From Endotrypanum monterogeii (Eukaryota; Euglenozoa; Kinetoplastea; Trypanosomatida; Trypanosomatidae), in the NCBI GenBank assembly GCA_000333855.2, contig CM007337.1, positions 339,454-357,231 of the forward strand: a stretch of 17,778 nucleotides of DNA, written 5' to 3'. Positions 8,644 to 16,603 of this stretch are shown here, in pieces. Each line of letters begins with the position of its first letter. The first letter of the stretch is position 1. The notes beneath the pieces are model-generated. The model was not told the DNA's origin, ran no database searches, and worked only from the letters and a program-made list of their open reading frames with translations. The translations under genes were made by a program, and so were the position numbers.

Positions 8644-8704
8644 GAAGTTTCTTTCGACACGGAGGGGTGAGTCGAACACTTTTTGGAGAGAAACAAGAAA
8701 CTTC
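8644..8704. repeat. Nested inverted repeats
   Basis: A perfect 10-bp inverted repeat (GAAGTTTCTT at 8644-8653, AAGAAACTTC at 8695-8704) encloses a second perfect 6-bp one (TTCGAC at 8653-8658, GTCGAA at 8671-8676) with a 12-nt loop. The two share one base at 8653, so both stems cannot form at full length together. Confidence 0.85.
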
Positions 8705-9120
8705 TGCAATGTTCAAAAGGTAACGAATCTCCTTAAGGCTCTCCCTTGAGTGTTTAGCTGGTAACTTTGTTTTCTAGGCCGCCTTTTTTTTTTTATTGCA
8801 GAGGTTGAAATAAAAGATACCGCTGATGTGATTTTCTAAATATATTTGCAGACTTGTACTTTTATAGTACATCACCTATCAGACCAATCGGTTTTGTTAA
8901 CATGCGAACACTCGGTACGTCAAGCCCGAAGGAGATCGCTATTTTTTTTTGTTTGTGTTGTCCTTGCGGTTTAATACTAACAACTGAGCAGTCTCCTCCG
9001 CTACGTCACTTCCTTCATCCCTTTTCTTATCCTTATTTTTTCCCTCTTGCGTACCCTATTCCTATAAGGTGAAAAAAGAAAGTCATTTTCCTTGCACGGC
9101 TTTTTACGTACCTGCAACGA

Positions 9121-9146
9121 CCTTTTTTTTTTTCGCTGCCCCCTAG
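9121..9146 (+). promoter_or_regulatory. Trans-splice acceptor of the META2-like gene
   Basis: A polypyrimidine tract (CCT11CG then CTGCCCCC) ends in CTAG with AG at 9145-9146, and a second AG follows at 9151-9152. The 5' UTR would be about 85-91 nt to the ATG at 9238. This is a strong, canonical signal. Confidence 0.75.
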
Positions 9147-9237
9147 CACTAGGGATCGACAACGAAAAACAAAACTTAATATCTGGAGCTCTCGCTTACA
9201 ACACCAGACATATACGACAAAAAAGACTGAAGCAGCC

Positions 9238-10572
9238 ATGACTACCGCTGACGAACTTTGTGGCATCTACACTCTGTCCCACTTTGACGGAAAGGTATCA
9301 CCTACAAAAACTAGCCTCACTATTCACCGGAACGGAGAAGCTCTGACAGCGCACGTTTCTGGTGCAGCTGATCTGCGCGGTCATGTTCTCTACAAAGATA
9401 ACCGCGTTATTGGATCTGTTCCTTTTACCGACAAAAATGTTGCTATTGCGGAGGGGTCGCTCGAAGAGACATTGTGCAAGGGATTCGGTCTCGGATTCAA
9501 TGTAACACTTGAGGGTGACAGGGTTCTTTTCAAGAACACGAGAAACTCCTTTGTTTTTGTGCGTTCATCAAAGCTATCAGATATGAATGGTGAGCACGCA
9601 ATTATTGCGATCAACGGCCAGCCGCCGAGTCACGAGATGATGATGAGCTTCCTTCCAGACGGGAATGGAGGGAGCTTCTTCATTGCAAATGTTGTCAACT
9701 CACTACGTGGCAGCTGCCAGATCGATGCTGGTCTTCTGTGCGGTGAGGTTGCGGCCTCACAGGGTGAAGCAGAAAACGCACTGGTGGATACCGAGAGGCT
9801 GATTGCGGAGGGATTCAAGGACGGCTTCACTATTTCTATCAACGAACCTGGAATTTTGCTGCAGTCCCGCAAGGTCAGCATCCAGCTGTGCCGCGTTCTT
9901 AGCTCCTCTGACCTTGAGGGAGAATATTTGCTCAAGTCATTCAACGGCCGGGCTGTTTTTTCGCAGAAACAGACAAGAGTCGTTTTCAAGCGTCAGGGTG
10001 CAAACGAGATCGATATTTCTATTACTGTGGCAAACTGCATTCGTGGCACTGCTACCCTGAGTCAGAATGTCTTGTCCTCTGAAGAGCCTCTGATGTCCAC
10101 TCGCATGGCGGGCACGGAGGAGGAGTCGCAAGTTGAGAATGCTTTCAACGTTGGTTTTCAGTACGGCCTTGAGGCAATTTCGCACTGCAGAGAAATAACG
10201 CTGAAAAACCAAGATTATAAGTTTGTTTTGGTGAGGGCAGCCACACTGGATGCCATGAACGGTGAGCCTACCTACAAAGGAACGTACTGCAGCAAGTGCT
10301 TCAAGACGGAGGGTAACGGATTACTTTTTCGTATTGTCAACGAGCACGAGAAGAAGTGGGCTTTTTATAACGACACTACTGATTACCGCATCCGCGTGCG
10401 CGCCACTTTCGGTTCCCGCTCCAACGTTCAGGCTCTTGGAAAGGCCAGCATGTCCCAGGATGACGATCACAGATACACTGTCGAGGTCACTGTGGAGCCA
10501 CAGACTACGGAGATGTTTGTTCAGGGTGAGATGAATGGGTTCAAGTTGCTGTACGACGCGCAATCCATTTAG
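9238..10572 (+). CDS. META2: META2-like protein: three META domains plus a DUF1935 (calpain-like) C terminus
   Basis: A 444-aa protein, close to the 48 kDa of Leishmania META2, which has been linked to the paraflagellar rod and to stress tolerance. Three diverged tandem units are visible. Each opens with a G-x-Y/H...FNG-type strand pair and closes with a VFVR-like strand: about 9-110 (GIYTLSHFDGK...FVFVRS), 118-221 (GEHAIIAINGQ...IQLCRV) and 228-335 (GEYLLKSFNGR...FVLVRA). Each following unit or domain is introduced by DMNGE, DLEGE or AMNGE. Residues ~349-441 match the kinetoplastid DUF1935 domain (GLLFRIVN, KWAFYNDT, ALGKASMS, MFVQGEMNGFK). That domain lacks protease catalytic residues. No signal peptide or membrane span is seen. 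The ATG (CAGCCATGAC context) is the first in frame after the acceptor. It is the first gene of the rightward block. Confidence 0.85.
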   Translation: MTTADELCGIYTLSHFDGKVSPTKTSLTIHRNGEALTAHVSGAADLRGHVLYKDNRVIGSVPFTDKNVAIAEGSLEETLCKGFGLGFNVTLEGDRVLFKNTRNSFVFVRSSKLSDMNGEHAIIAINGQPPSHEMMMSFLPDGNGGSFFIANVVNSLRGSCQIDAGLLCGEVAASQGEAENALVDTERLIAEGFKDGFTISINEPGILLQSRKVSIQLCRVLSSSDLEGEYLLKSFNGRAVFSQKQTRVVFKRQGANEIDISITVANCIRGTATLSQNVLSSEEPLMSTRMAGTEEESQVENAFNVGFQYGLEAISHCREITLKNQDYKFVLVRAATLDAMNGEPTYKGTYCSKCFKTEGNGLLFRIVNEHEKKWAFYNDTTDYRIRVRATFGSRSNVQALGKASMSQDDDHRYTVEVTVEPQTTEMFVQGEMNGFKLLYDAQSI

Positions 10573-11081
10573 ATGTCCTCTTTGCTTTTTTTTTTTTCGG
10601 GTTCAAGGCTTTTTTTTTTTTTTGGAAGAGGGCCCGAGGGAAAGAATCTGTGACAAGGCCACAGTACATGTGAAGACATCTGTGCGCTCCTTTCGAGATG
10701 TCTCAGTCTTGAGGGAAAAATAGATGAAACTTTCGATCTTCTTCTTCCTTCTGATTGTGCGCCGTATGCTCCTAAAATTTTGATGTTCATTGATTGCTTC
10801 GCTTTCGCTTCTGTCCTGTTTATAGGCTATGTGATTGGGCCAGTTGGTGTATCTATTGATTTCATTGTTTTGCTTGTTTACGTTTCCCTCTTGATGCCTT
10901 TTTAAAAAAAAATTCCTCTCTCATTATCATTGGTAGACTGTTTCCAAACGTACTTCGCATATCGTTTTTTTTTTCCCGGTACAAGTCAACTTGAAAAGAT
11001 GATCTTGGTTTACAAAAGATCGTCTCTACAAAACCGGAAAGGCTCATTTTTTTTTCCTGGTCAGAGTCACCCACTGTTTCT

Positions 11082-11101
11082 TATATATATATATATATAT
11101 A
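11082..11101. repeat. (TA)10 microsatellite
   Basis: Uninterrupted TA repeat in the presumed 3' UTR region downstream of the META2-like gene. Confidence 0.95.
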
Positions 11102-11179
11102 GTGCTAAAATGAGAATTCATTTTTCATGACCCTGTTTCCATATGTGCATTTCATTTTCATTCTTCAACAAAATTACAG

Positions 11180-11266
11180 ATGAAAGCGAACTTCAAGCAC
11201 CCCTACAGTGTGCAGACTGTTACACTTCTGGGGAACGCCTCTTTTGCGGCACAGCTTGGCTGGTAA
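11180..11266 (+). CDS. Possible 28-aa micro-ORF abutting a splice acceptor
   Basis: The ATG directly follows a textbook acceptor (TTTCATTTTCATTCTTCAAC...ATTACAG), so spliced RNA would start at the ATG itself. The peptide starts MKANFKHPYSVQ and ends AAQLGW. In the +1 frame from about 11184 the sequence stays open across this ORF and well past its stop, reading a hydrophobic stretch (LLALLFMMIILKVM). This hints at a decayed small membrane protein, or it may be chance. I do not recognise the product. Confidence 0.2.
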   Translation: MKANFKHPYSVQTVTLLGNASFAAQLGW

Positions 11267-11496
11267 ATACTGGAGTTTTGAATACGGTCTCTTGGCGTTA
11301 TTGTTTATGATGATAATCCTGAAAGTTATGGCGAAGTATCGCACAAATGCTCGGTCAGGGGTTTTATTTCCACCTGCCTGCTAGCATTTCTCAGGTTGGC
11401 AAATTGTCAGACCTGTACCGAGTTTACACAACCAATGCAGGATATGTTCACTTTTGCGCATCACTATCTAAATATTCAGACTGTACTCTCATTCCT

Positions 11497-11547
<51 letters not shown>

Positions 11548-11555
11548 TTAATAAT
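11497..11555. repeat. Imperfect TA microsatellite with TAC/TGT interruptions
   Basis: About 59 bases of TA units broken by CA and TG variants. An 81-codon frame that runs through it (11347-11592) is therefore not trusted. Confidence 0.9.
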
Positions 11556-12772
11556 CTCTCTGTGTGTTATATTAATAGTTTGGCCTACATGAGTTTATCT
11601 GATTCATTTATTAAATGCTTCACTGAAATGCGTAATGATGACGGGGAAAAGCTCTCCACTCCCACTCACATAGATATCATAGCTACCAGTGGAAATGGTT
11701 TCTTGCGTTGCTAAAATCCGAATTGCTGCTCCAGATAAATAACAGCAAACAGCTCTGGCCGCAGGTGTACCACGAACCGAAAAGTTATTCTTTATCTCTC
11801 GTCCTAGAGATCAGTTAAAATAGAAGACCTTAGTTCGTACCCGCCCGTGAGTGGATGTGGTGTACCATTGATGGTGTCTGCAGGAGTTGACCTTGTCCGT
11901 TACAGAGCATCGCACCTGGGCAGTGTTCGACAGCAATATTTTTGAGGTCTCACAGACGCTGCTCACCTGGAGACGGCTTTTGGTGCGTGCCAAATAAACG
12001 GGCGCTTTCGGGTGTGGTAAATTTTTTTTTCATTTTTTTTGCTCGCCTTTCCGTTTTCCTTTTTTTCTGGGCTTCTATTACTCATGTCGACAGTCGGTGA
12101 CCTCAACCTGGCTTTGAGTTCTAGTATCATTCCGCTGCGACATAGAGAGCCTACGGAGTGCCCTCTGTGTGGATGCGGATTATAGGCTTCAGTGGGCATC
12201 TCTGCACGAAAGTTGTATCCAAGGGGCTTGCAACTAGGGAGTCGGCTGTACGACTTGACTGCACACTTGGTCAACGACGAAGCACTCATTGAGAGCAATG
12301 CATTCGAGAGCCTCTAAAGCATGTCTGTACAAAAGGCAACTCTCTCGCTCTGCATACACGCACACACAAACACTTTTTTTGGCAGTCATTCATTCTTGAG
12401 AAGGAGAGAAGAGTTACGCTGATTTTACAGGCCGGTAGGAACATGCGGTTTGTTGCTTGAACGTGTGGGCAAGCCACCCAAGGATGGGTCTCCAGTCATA
12501 AGGTTGACGTCTCTGTGTGGATGTGTGACTGCGGCGGAGAGAGGAGGATGGGATCGAGGCAAGTCTTCTGCCCAGCAGCTGAACTCCCCGGATGCATCCT
12601 GCAATATACGCAGCTGAGGAGGGTGCAATGCGTGTTCCTCTCGCGCTGTCAGGCTCGGTCAGTACTGCGTGCGACGCAGCCACACACACAAGGCATCCTA
12701 ATAGAGAGAAGAGCAAGAGTGACGGATGGTGACCGGCAAGCGGGAGGAAGAGGGAGGAAGTCGTGCACTATC

Positions 12773-12819
12773 GGCCCCAAATCTTATGTGACTCTGCAGT
12801 GTGGCCGCAAATCTTACAT
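12773..12819 (+). repeat. Short direct repeat, 30-bp period
   Basis: GGCCCCAAATCTTATGT (12773-12789) recurs as GGCCGCAAATCTTACAT (12803-12819), 15 of 17 bases identical. The flanks are not repeated. Confidence 0.8.
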
Positions 12820-13193
12820 TTGAGCGCGAGGGCTGGTGATGCACAGGGGCTGGAAAGGTGAAATGATCACTCCTGCGAATCCCAACAACCTCGGCAGAGC
12901 GCAGTCAGAGAGAGTGGCCTGGCGCTCGGATGAAGTCCAGCGGTCTGAAGCGAGTGTTGAGGGGAAGGGGTCACCTATCTCCGCTGGCTGGGATACAGAG
13001 GGGGTTCAAGGTGCCATAACCCAATATTCGCCAGCTTTCTCTACTCCCTCATCTGAGCAGGCGTGCCGGCGAGACTGCACCTGCTCCTCGATCAACAGGT
13101 ACCAGCACATCTGCTACTGGGCAGTACTCAGAACAAGACTCACCTGAATTGCAGCACGTGCGTGGGGGAAGAACAACAGGAAGGAAGAAGAAC

Positions 13194-13247
13194 CCGCTAG
13201 ACTAGTGGCTCCATATTAAGCGGCGACGCTACATCTCGCCGCTAGAC
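13194..13247. repeat. Hairpin and direct repeat in the GC-rich block
   Basis: AGCGGCGA (13219-13226) and TCGCCGCT (13236-13243) form a perfect 8-bp stem with a 9-nt loop. A direct repeat CCGCTAGAC occurs at 13194-13202 and 13239-13247 and overlaps the right arm. Confidence 0.8.
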
Positions 13248-13548
13248 AAGTATCAGTCGCTGCGCTGCAGAGGTGGTGGGTGAGCTATTGCGCACATGGT
13301 TCTCTCCTTTTTCGTTGTACAACGCTGACAAGCACGAGCTAAGATTCCATTTCGGGCTCCTTTTTACCCCCACCGACCATCATCGTTGTTGCCTGGAGAC
13401 TTGGCAGATTGTTTTTGCCTCTATTTCCTCGGCCGCATCAGTCAGAGGAGCTCTGATGCTGATTTTTCAAAGAAAGAAGATAGAATATCGGCGCTTACTC
13501 TGCTGATTCGATCGCTGCGCTGCATTACTTTTTACATCAAGAACAACG

Positions 13549-13630
13549 CTTTGCTCATCCTTTCCTCCTTTGTTCACTCCCCCTTTTTTCTATTTTTTGT
13601 CAAATATTACTTTTTTTTCCTCGGTTAAAG
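13549..13630 (+). promoter_or_regulatory. Trans-splice acceptor of the CDC123-like gene
   Basis: About 75 nt of nearly continuous pyrimidine (CATCCTTTCCTCCTTTG..., ending T8CCTC) is followed by the first AG at 13629-13630. This leaves a 5' UTR of about 27 nt before the ATG at 13658. Confidence 0.75.
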
Positions 13631-13657
13631 AAGTTGCGCGGAACGTGTTGTCAATCA

Positions 13658-15328
13658 ATGGCAGCAGTCTCGAGCGAAAAAGGAAATGCTGCACAGTCGC
13701 CTGGTACTTACAGCGCAGTAGAGGCGTTTGTTGCCGAAGCCGTTGATATTCGTGACCTTCTGTGCAAATATCGTGTTTGCTCTGATCACTTGAGAGATGA
13801 TTTGAGCAAATATGTGCTCCGTGAGTTTAATGAGGAGGGCCGGTTTTTGCGCTTGGGTGAATCCGTTGATCAGGCAGAAATGGCCTCGCTGCGTGACCCC
13901 AGATTTGTAGAGTTTTTAGCCCGTCGGGAGGCAGAAGCGAAGGCCACGAATTCGCGATCCTCTTTTCTCAGTGACCAGACTGTCGCTTGCTGCAGTGTAA
14001 GTGTAGAAACTCCAAATGCCCCTGCTGACTTCCAATGGTGGGCCAAACGCATGAGATCGGAGGGCTCTTCATGGCTTTTGTCTTGGGCACCCGATGCAGT
14101 GCTGCCCCTGGTGACCTTCAGAGGTATATCAGATGTATGGCATGAGTGGAAGGGTGATGGTACCGCGTATAACGAAGAGCTGAAGAGGATGCTAGAGGAT
14201 GTCTATTCCACCACATTGCCTTCCAGTAGCATCAGTGTGAGATACTGTTGCTTCGGAAATGGTGAGCTTTGCGTGTTTCCCCTCGAAGACACCGCAGTTA
14301 TGAGCAACTTTGAGGGACGTATATCGCAGATGTCCAGAGCGTTTTGCGACTCGTTTTCCAAAGCGTTTCCTCCGCTGTGCAGCAGCAACAACACATTCCA
14401 TGTCAGAGGGGCTGCACTGATCAGTGGTTATTATTCTGAGTTGATGGTCGCTGTTGCCATGACGTGCGATGAATTTCACGAAAGGGTTTCCTCTCTGTTG
14501 CGGGGACAAGGCTCGGCAGATGGGGACTGCCACACTACACTGGCGGCGCGTTTTCGACTTACTGGTGATGCTTGGGACACGCTGACCTTTGTTCATCCAG
14601 ATAGACTCAAGAACACAGTGAGGGTGCGCGGCTTCTTCTTCAAGGGTAGGCTTGCCTTGGTGGAGCAGCTTGGCGCAGAAGTGGATGTAACTCCCCTTTT
14701 TTTTTCTTCAGAGGAGAGCGACTCTGGCGAGCTGGACGAGCGATGGAGGCGCGCTCAGCGCCTGTTATCTCGTACGCTGACTTCTCTGTACACTGAACTG
14801 CAGTGCGTCTGTGAAGGCTCTGAGATGATCAATGAAGCAGCACTACCGCCAAACGCAGCACTCACGGTTGCTGTGGTGTTGCCCTCCTTGGAGCGGGAAG
14901 AGGTCCGTGGTGTTCTTCTTGACGTGCGCCCAGTGAGTCCTCAGATGCCCCTCGACGGTCGTGTCTCCTGGATGGACGTGTGCGCGGTTGGGCGACAGTG
15001 TGCGGCTGCCACAGCAGGGACCCACATCATACATGACGTCGCCCCTGTCTCAGGTGGCAGCAGTGCTGAAGAGAGCAGCGTTTTCTTTCGTTTCACCCGT
15101 TTACCCGTGGCGACGCTGCAGCCGTATGATGCTGTTAGTCGTCGTGTCTTTCCGCTGATTAACAGTCAGTTTGCCTCAAGTCTGTGGCATACACGCAACA
15201 GGGTAGGAGAGGGTCTCGATGTGCGGAGGAGAGGTGTACACGATGTTTTTTACTTGGCTGTAAAGATTACTGCACCCATTTGTGTAGTTGCTGTGGCACT
15301 TGGCATAGTCCGCTGGGCCCGCCGATAG
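13658..15328 (+). CDS. Tail-anchored, divergent CDC123/D123-family protein
   Basis: A 556-aa protein. CDC123 proteins are ATP-grasp chaperones that help assemble eIF2. I see D123 landmarks in the right order: FQWWAKRM..GSSWLLSWAPDA (~125-147, compare G-G-S-x-F-P-K-L-N-W-S-x-P-x-D-A), GISDVW (~156-161), VRGFFFKGRLALVEQ (~323-337), LTVAVV...VLLDVRP...VSWMDV (~402-441, compare F-D-x-Y...LIDFNP...WEEL), and FFRFT...LQPYDAVSRR (~476-496). The family DFNP motif reads DVRP, the upstream metal-site Asp appears as Ala, and the Lys before the SW block is absent, so nucleotide binding is doubtful. Residues 531-551 form one hydrophobic helix followed by RWARR, a tail anchor. The frame extends upstream to 13634 only with TTG, so the ATG at 13658 is taken. 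The family call rests on motif reading; otherwise it is a hypothetical membrane protein. Confidence 0.55.
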   Translation: MAAVSSEKGNAAQSPGTYSAVEAFVAEAVDIRDLLCKYRVCSDHLRDDLSKYVLREFNEEGRFLRLGESVDQAEMASLRDPRFVEFLARREAEAKATNSRSSFLSDQTVACCSVSVETPNAPADFQWWAKRMRSEGSSWLLSWAPDAVLPLVTFRGISDVWHEWKGDGTAYNEELKRMLEDVYSTTLPSSSISVRYCCFGNGELCVFPLEDTAVMSNFEGRISQMSRAFCDSFSKAFPPLCSSNNTFHVRGAALISGYYSELMVAVAMTCDEFHERVSSLLRGQGSADGDCHTTLAARFRLTGDAWDTLTFVHPDRLKNTVRVRGFFFKGRLALVEQLGAEVDVTPLFFSSEESDSGELDERWRRAQRLLSRTLTSLYTELQCVCEGSEMINEAALPPNAALTVAVVLPSLEREEVRGVLLDVRPVSPQMPLDGRVSWMDVCAVGRQCAAATAGTHIIHDVAPVSGGSSAEESSVFFRFTRLPVATLQPYDAVSRRVFPLINSQFASSLWHTRNRVGEGLDVRRRGVHDVFYLAVKITAPICVVAVALGIVRWARR

Positions 15329-15618
15329 TCGACTCCCTTTTTTTTCCATCCCCTGACTTCGCGTTAAAATAACCACCGGAAGGGTACTTGTGGTCATTTT
15401 TTCTGTTTGTGCCCTGTCTTTGTGGTTGTTGTCTTCCTATTTTTTTTTTTTCTGAGCGCTCCGTCTCGTGTATATTATAGATATTATTAAAAATTGGCCG
15501 CCTTCTGCGCGATGCTCTAGCACACCTCGCAGGCTCCTTTTCTTTTACTTTTTGTTTTCTCTCTGTGTGTGTTTGTTCGGTGACGCCGTTGGGTCAGGAG
15601 GCGTTTGACTCTTGCTCA

Positions 15619-15650
<32 letters not shown>
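15619..15650. repeat. (TC)n-(TA)n compound microsatellite
   Basis: About eight TC units run directly into about eight TA units, in the presumed 3' UTR of the CDC123-like gene. Confidence 0.93.
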
Positions 15651-15814
15651 GATATTTAGTTTATCTTTGCTCACATGACTTCGGTTTTACCTTGTTTTTT
15701 TTCTGTTCATTTCGCAAATCGTATGCCCTTTTTCATTAAAAAAGTCTCACTGCCTTCTCTTGTCAGGTCAAGCACCGATGTATCAAAGCACATATTATAC
15801 TCCTTAGATATAAA

Positions 15815-15831
15815 GATATATATATATATAT
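15815..15831. repeat. TA microsatellite
   Basis: A short AT/TA run of 17 bases, with a further ATATAAAG-type flank. Confidence 0.85.
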
Positions 15832-15992
15832 TTGTGTATACTTTTTCTTTTTTCCCTTGTATCCATCTGCAATCCTGCCACAGAAGCTGCAGCATCGACA
15901 ACAACAGCGGTGCGTGTACCACCCTAGCTCCTCCTGCCTTGGAATGCACCGATTTTCCATCTCCGTATGCTTTTGGCCAGTCACCCTACTAA

Positions 15993-16018
15993 CCCCCCCC
16001 CCCAAAAAAAAAAAAAAA
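15993..16018 (+). repeat. C11-A15 homopolymer junction
   Basis: Eleven C directly abut fifteen A. Such junctions are prone to slippage and sequencing error, so run lengths here should be treated as approximate. Confidence 0.9.
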
Positions 16019-16330
16019 CTAGTGGATATTTTCATCAATCACTCTCCCCCCTTCCCTCTGCCTACTCGTTTTTCTGCTGTCGTTACGAATGAGGAACCCC
16101 CCCCCTCCATTTTCACTACCACCACTTAGTGTTGGAGGTGAGATGCACGTTATCCAGGGGAGAAGAGAGGGGTGTGGGGAGGGCAGCAGTTGACAGCACT
16201 GAAGTGTCAGTGTTCTGATACCAGTCACGAGGCTCATCTATGTAAACCAGAACAGCTGGCATAGGGGATGTATTCATACGCACGTGTGTGAATCCTAGGG
16301 CAGTCTGAAGGCATTATTCGCTCGGTGCCG

Positions 16331-16603
16331 ATGCTGAGACTTCTTCCCTTGGCAGCGATAGTGTTCATGAACGTGCTGGTATTGGCACCGTCTCAAACGG
16401 CGGCAAGTACCTCTGAGGACATCCACCTTTCACGGGCGCTCGAGCTAGCGGTATTTGCAGCTTTTGGCTTGGAGTGCATACTCGAGTTGGCTGACAGTCC
16501 CCACCCCCTTAACACACGCACACACGTGGGTACAGATCTACATCATCAAGTTTTCCCCGTCATAAATAAACGCAATGCTTCCTCTTGCAGGGTATTCAGA
16601 TAG
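16331..16603 (+). CDS. Possible small secreted or membrane peptide (90 aa)
   Basis: The ORF starts MLRLLPLAAIVFMNVLVLAP with SQTAAS next: a short basic n-region, a hydrophobic core of about 18 residues and an A-x-A/S-like cleavage site near residue 25-28. That is a good signal peptide. The remaining ~63 residues are unremarkable and I do not recognise them. A second hydrophobic patch (LELAVFAAFGLECIL) lies at about 38-52. Against it, the nearest strong acceptor (AG at 16128-16129 after C9TCC...) leaves ~200 nt of leader with intervening short uORFs, and the ORF lies in otherwise non-coding sequence. It may be real or chance. Confidence 0.25.
   Translation: MLRLLPLAAIVFMNVLVLAPSQTAASTSEDIHLSRALELAVFAAFGLECILELADSPHPLNTRTHVGTDLHHQVFPVINKRNASSCRVFR

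Larger units (their letters stand above)
7805..9237. promoter_or_regulatory. Divergent strand-switch region, candidate bidirectional transcription start region
   Basis: Genes to the left run leftward and genes to the right run rightward, so this 1.4-kb stretch is a divergent strand-switch region. In trypanosomatids such regions are where Pol II initiates and where H2A.Z and acetylated histones gather. It contains a G-rich island (about 8441-8640) and nested inverted repeats (8644-8704). It ends in the splice acceptor of the META2-like gene. No tRNA or other small RNA gene could be confirmed. The boundary on the left would move to 6517 if the 90-aa gene is not real. Confidence 0.7.
10573..13657. 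other. 3.1-kb stretch without a convincing gene
   Basis: It begins with T11-12 and T15 tracts within 55 nt of the META2-like stop, then holds TA microsatellites (11082-11101, about 11497-11555). A more GC-rich, complex block follows from about 12100 to 13260. It ends in a long pyrimidine tract serving the CDC123-like gene. Small ATG ORFs exist (19 aa at 10724, 28 aa at 11180, 102 aa at 12839), but none has recognisable features. Most of it is probably UTR sequence plus possible decayed or non-coding genes. Confidence 0.6.

Noticed and set aside
8660..8685. B-box-like GTTCGACTC on the minus strand, suggesting a tRNA in the strand-switch region
   Set aside because: Only three T-stem pairs form, no A box lies at the right distance, and no acceptor stem could be drawn. 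The motif is part of the inverted repeats instead.
11347..11592. 81-codon plus-strand ORF
   Set aside because: Its second half is translated TA microsatellite (IYIYIY). No acceptor and no family match by eye.
12414..12716. 100-codon minus-strand ORF with a signal-like N terminus
   Set aside because: It starts at TTG and runs against the inferred direction of transcription.
12839..13147. 102-codon plus-strand ORF starting MHRGWKGEMI
   Set aside because: No recognisable domain, no polypyrimidine-AG just upstream, and amino-acid use without clear coding character. Kept only as part of the unexplained GC-rich block.
13248..13257. AAGTATCAGT, identical to part of the spliced-leader exon
   Set aside because: The match ends after ten bases and there is no SL RNA intron, Sm site or T-run terminator. 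It is consistent with chance.
13634..13657. Eight-residue upstream extension of the CDC123-like gene
   Set aside because: It begins at TTG. The ATG at 13658 is the first in-frame start and follows the acceptor closely.
15675..15992. 105-codon plus-strand ORF with hydrophobic stretches
   Set aside because: It crosses a TA microsatellite and T-rich UTR tracts, which create the apparent hydrophobicity.
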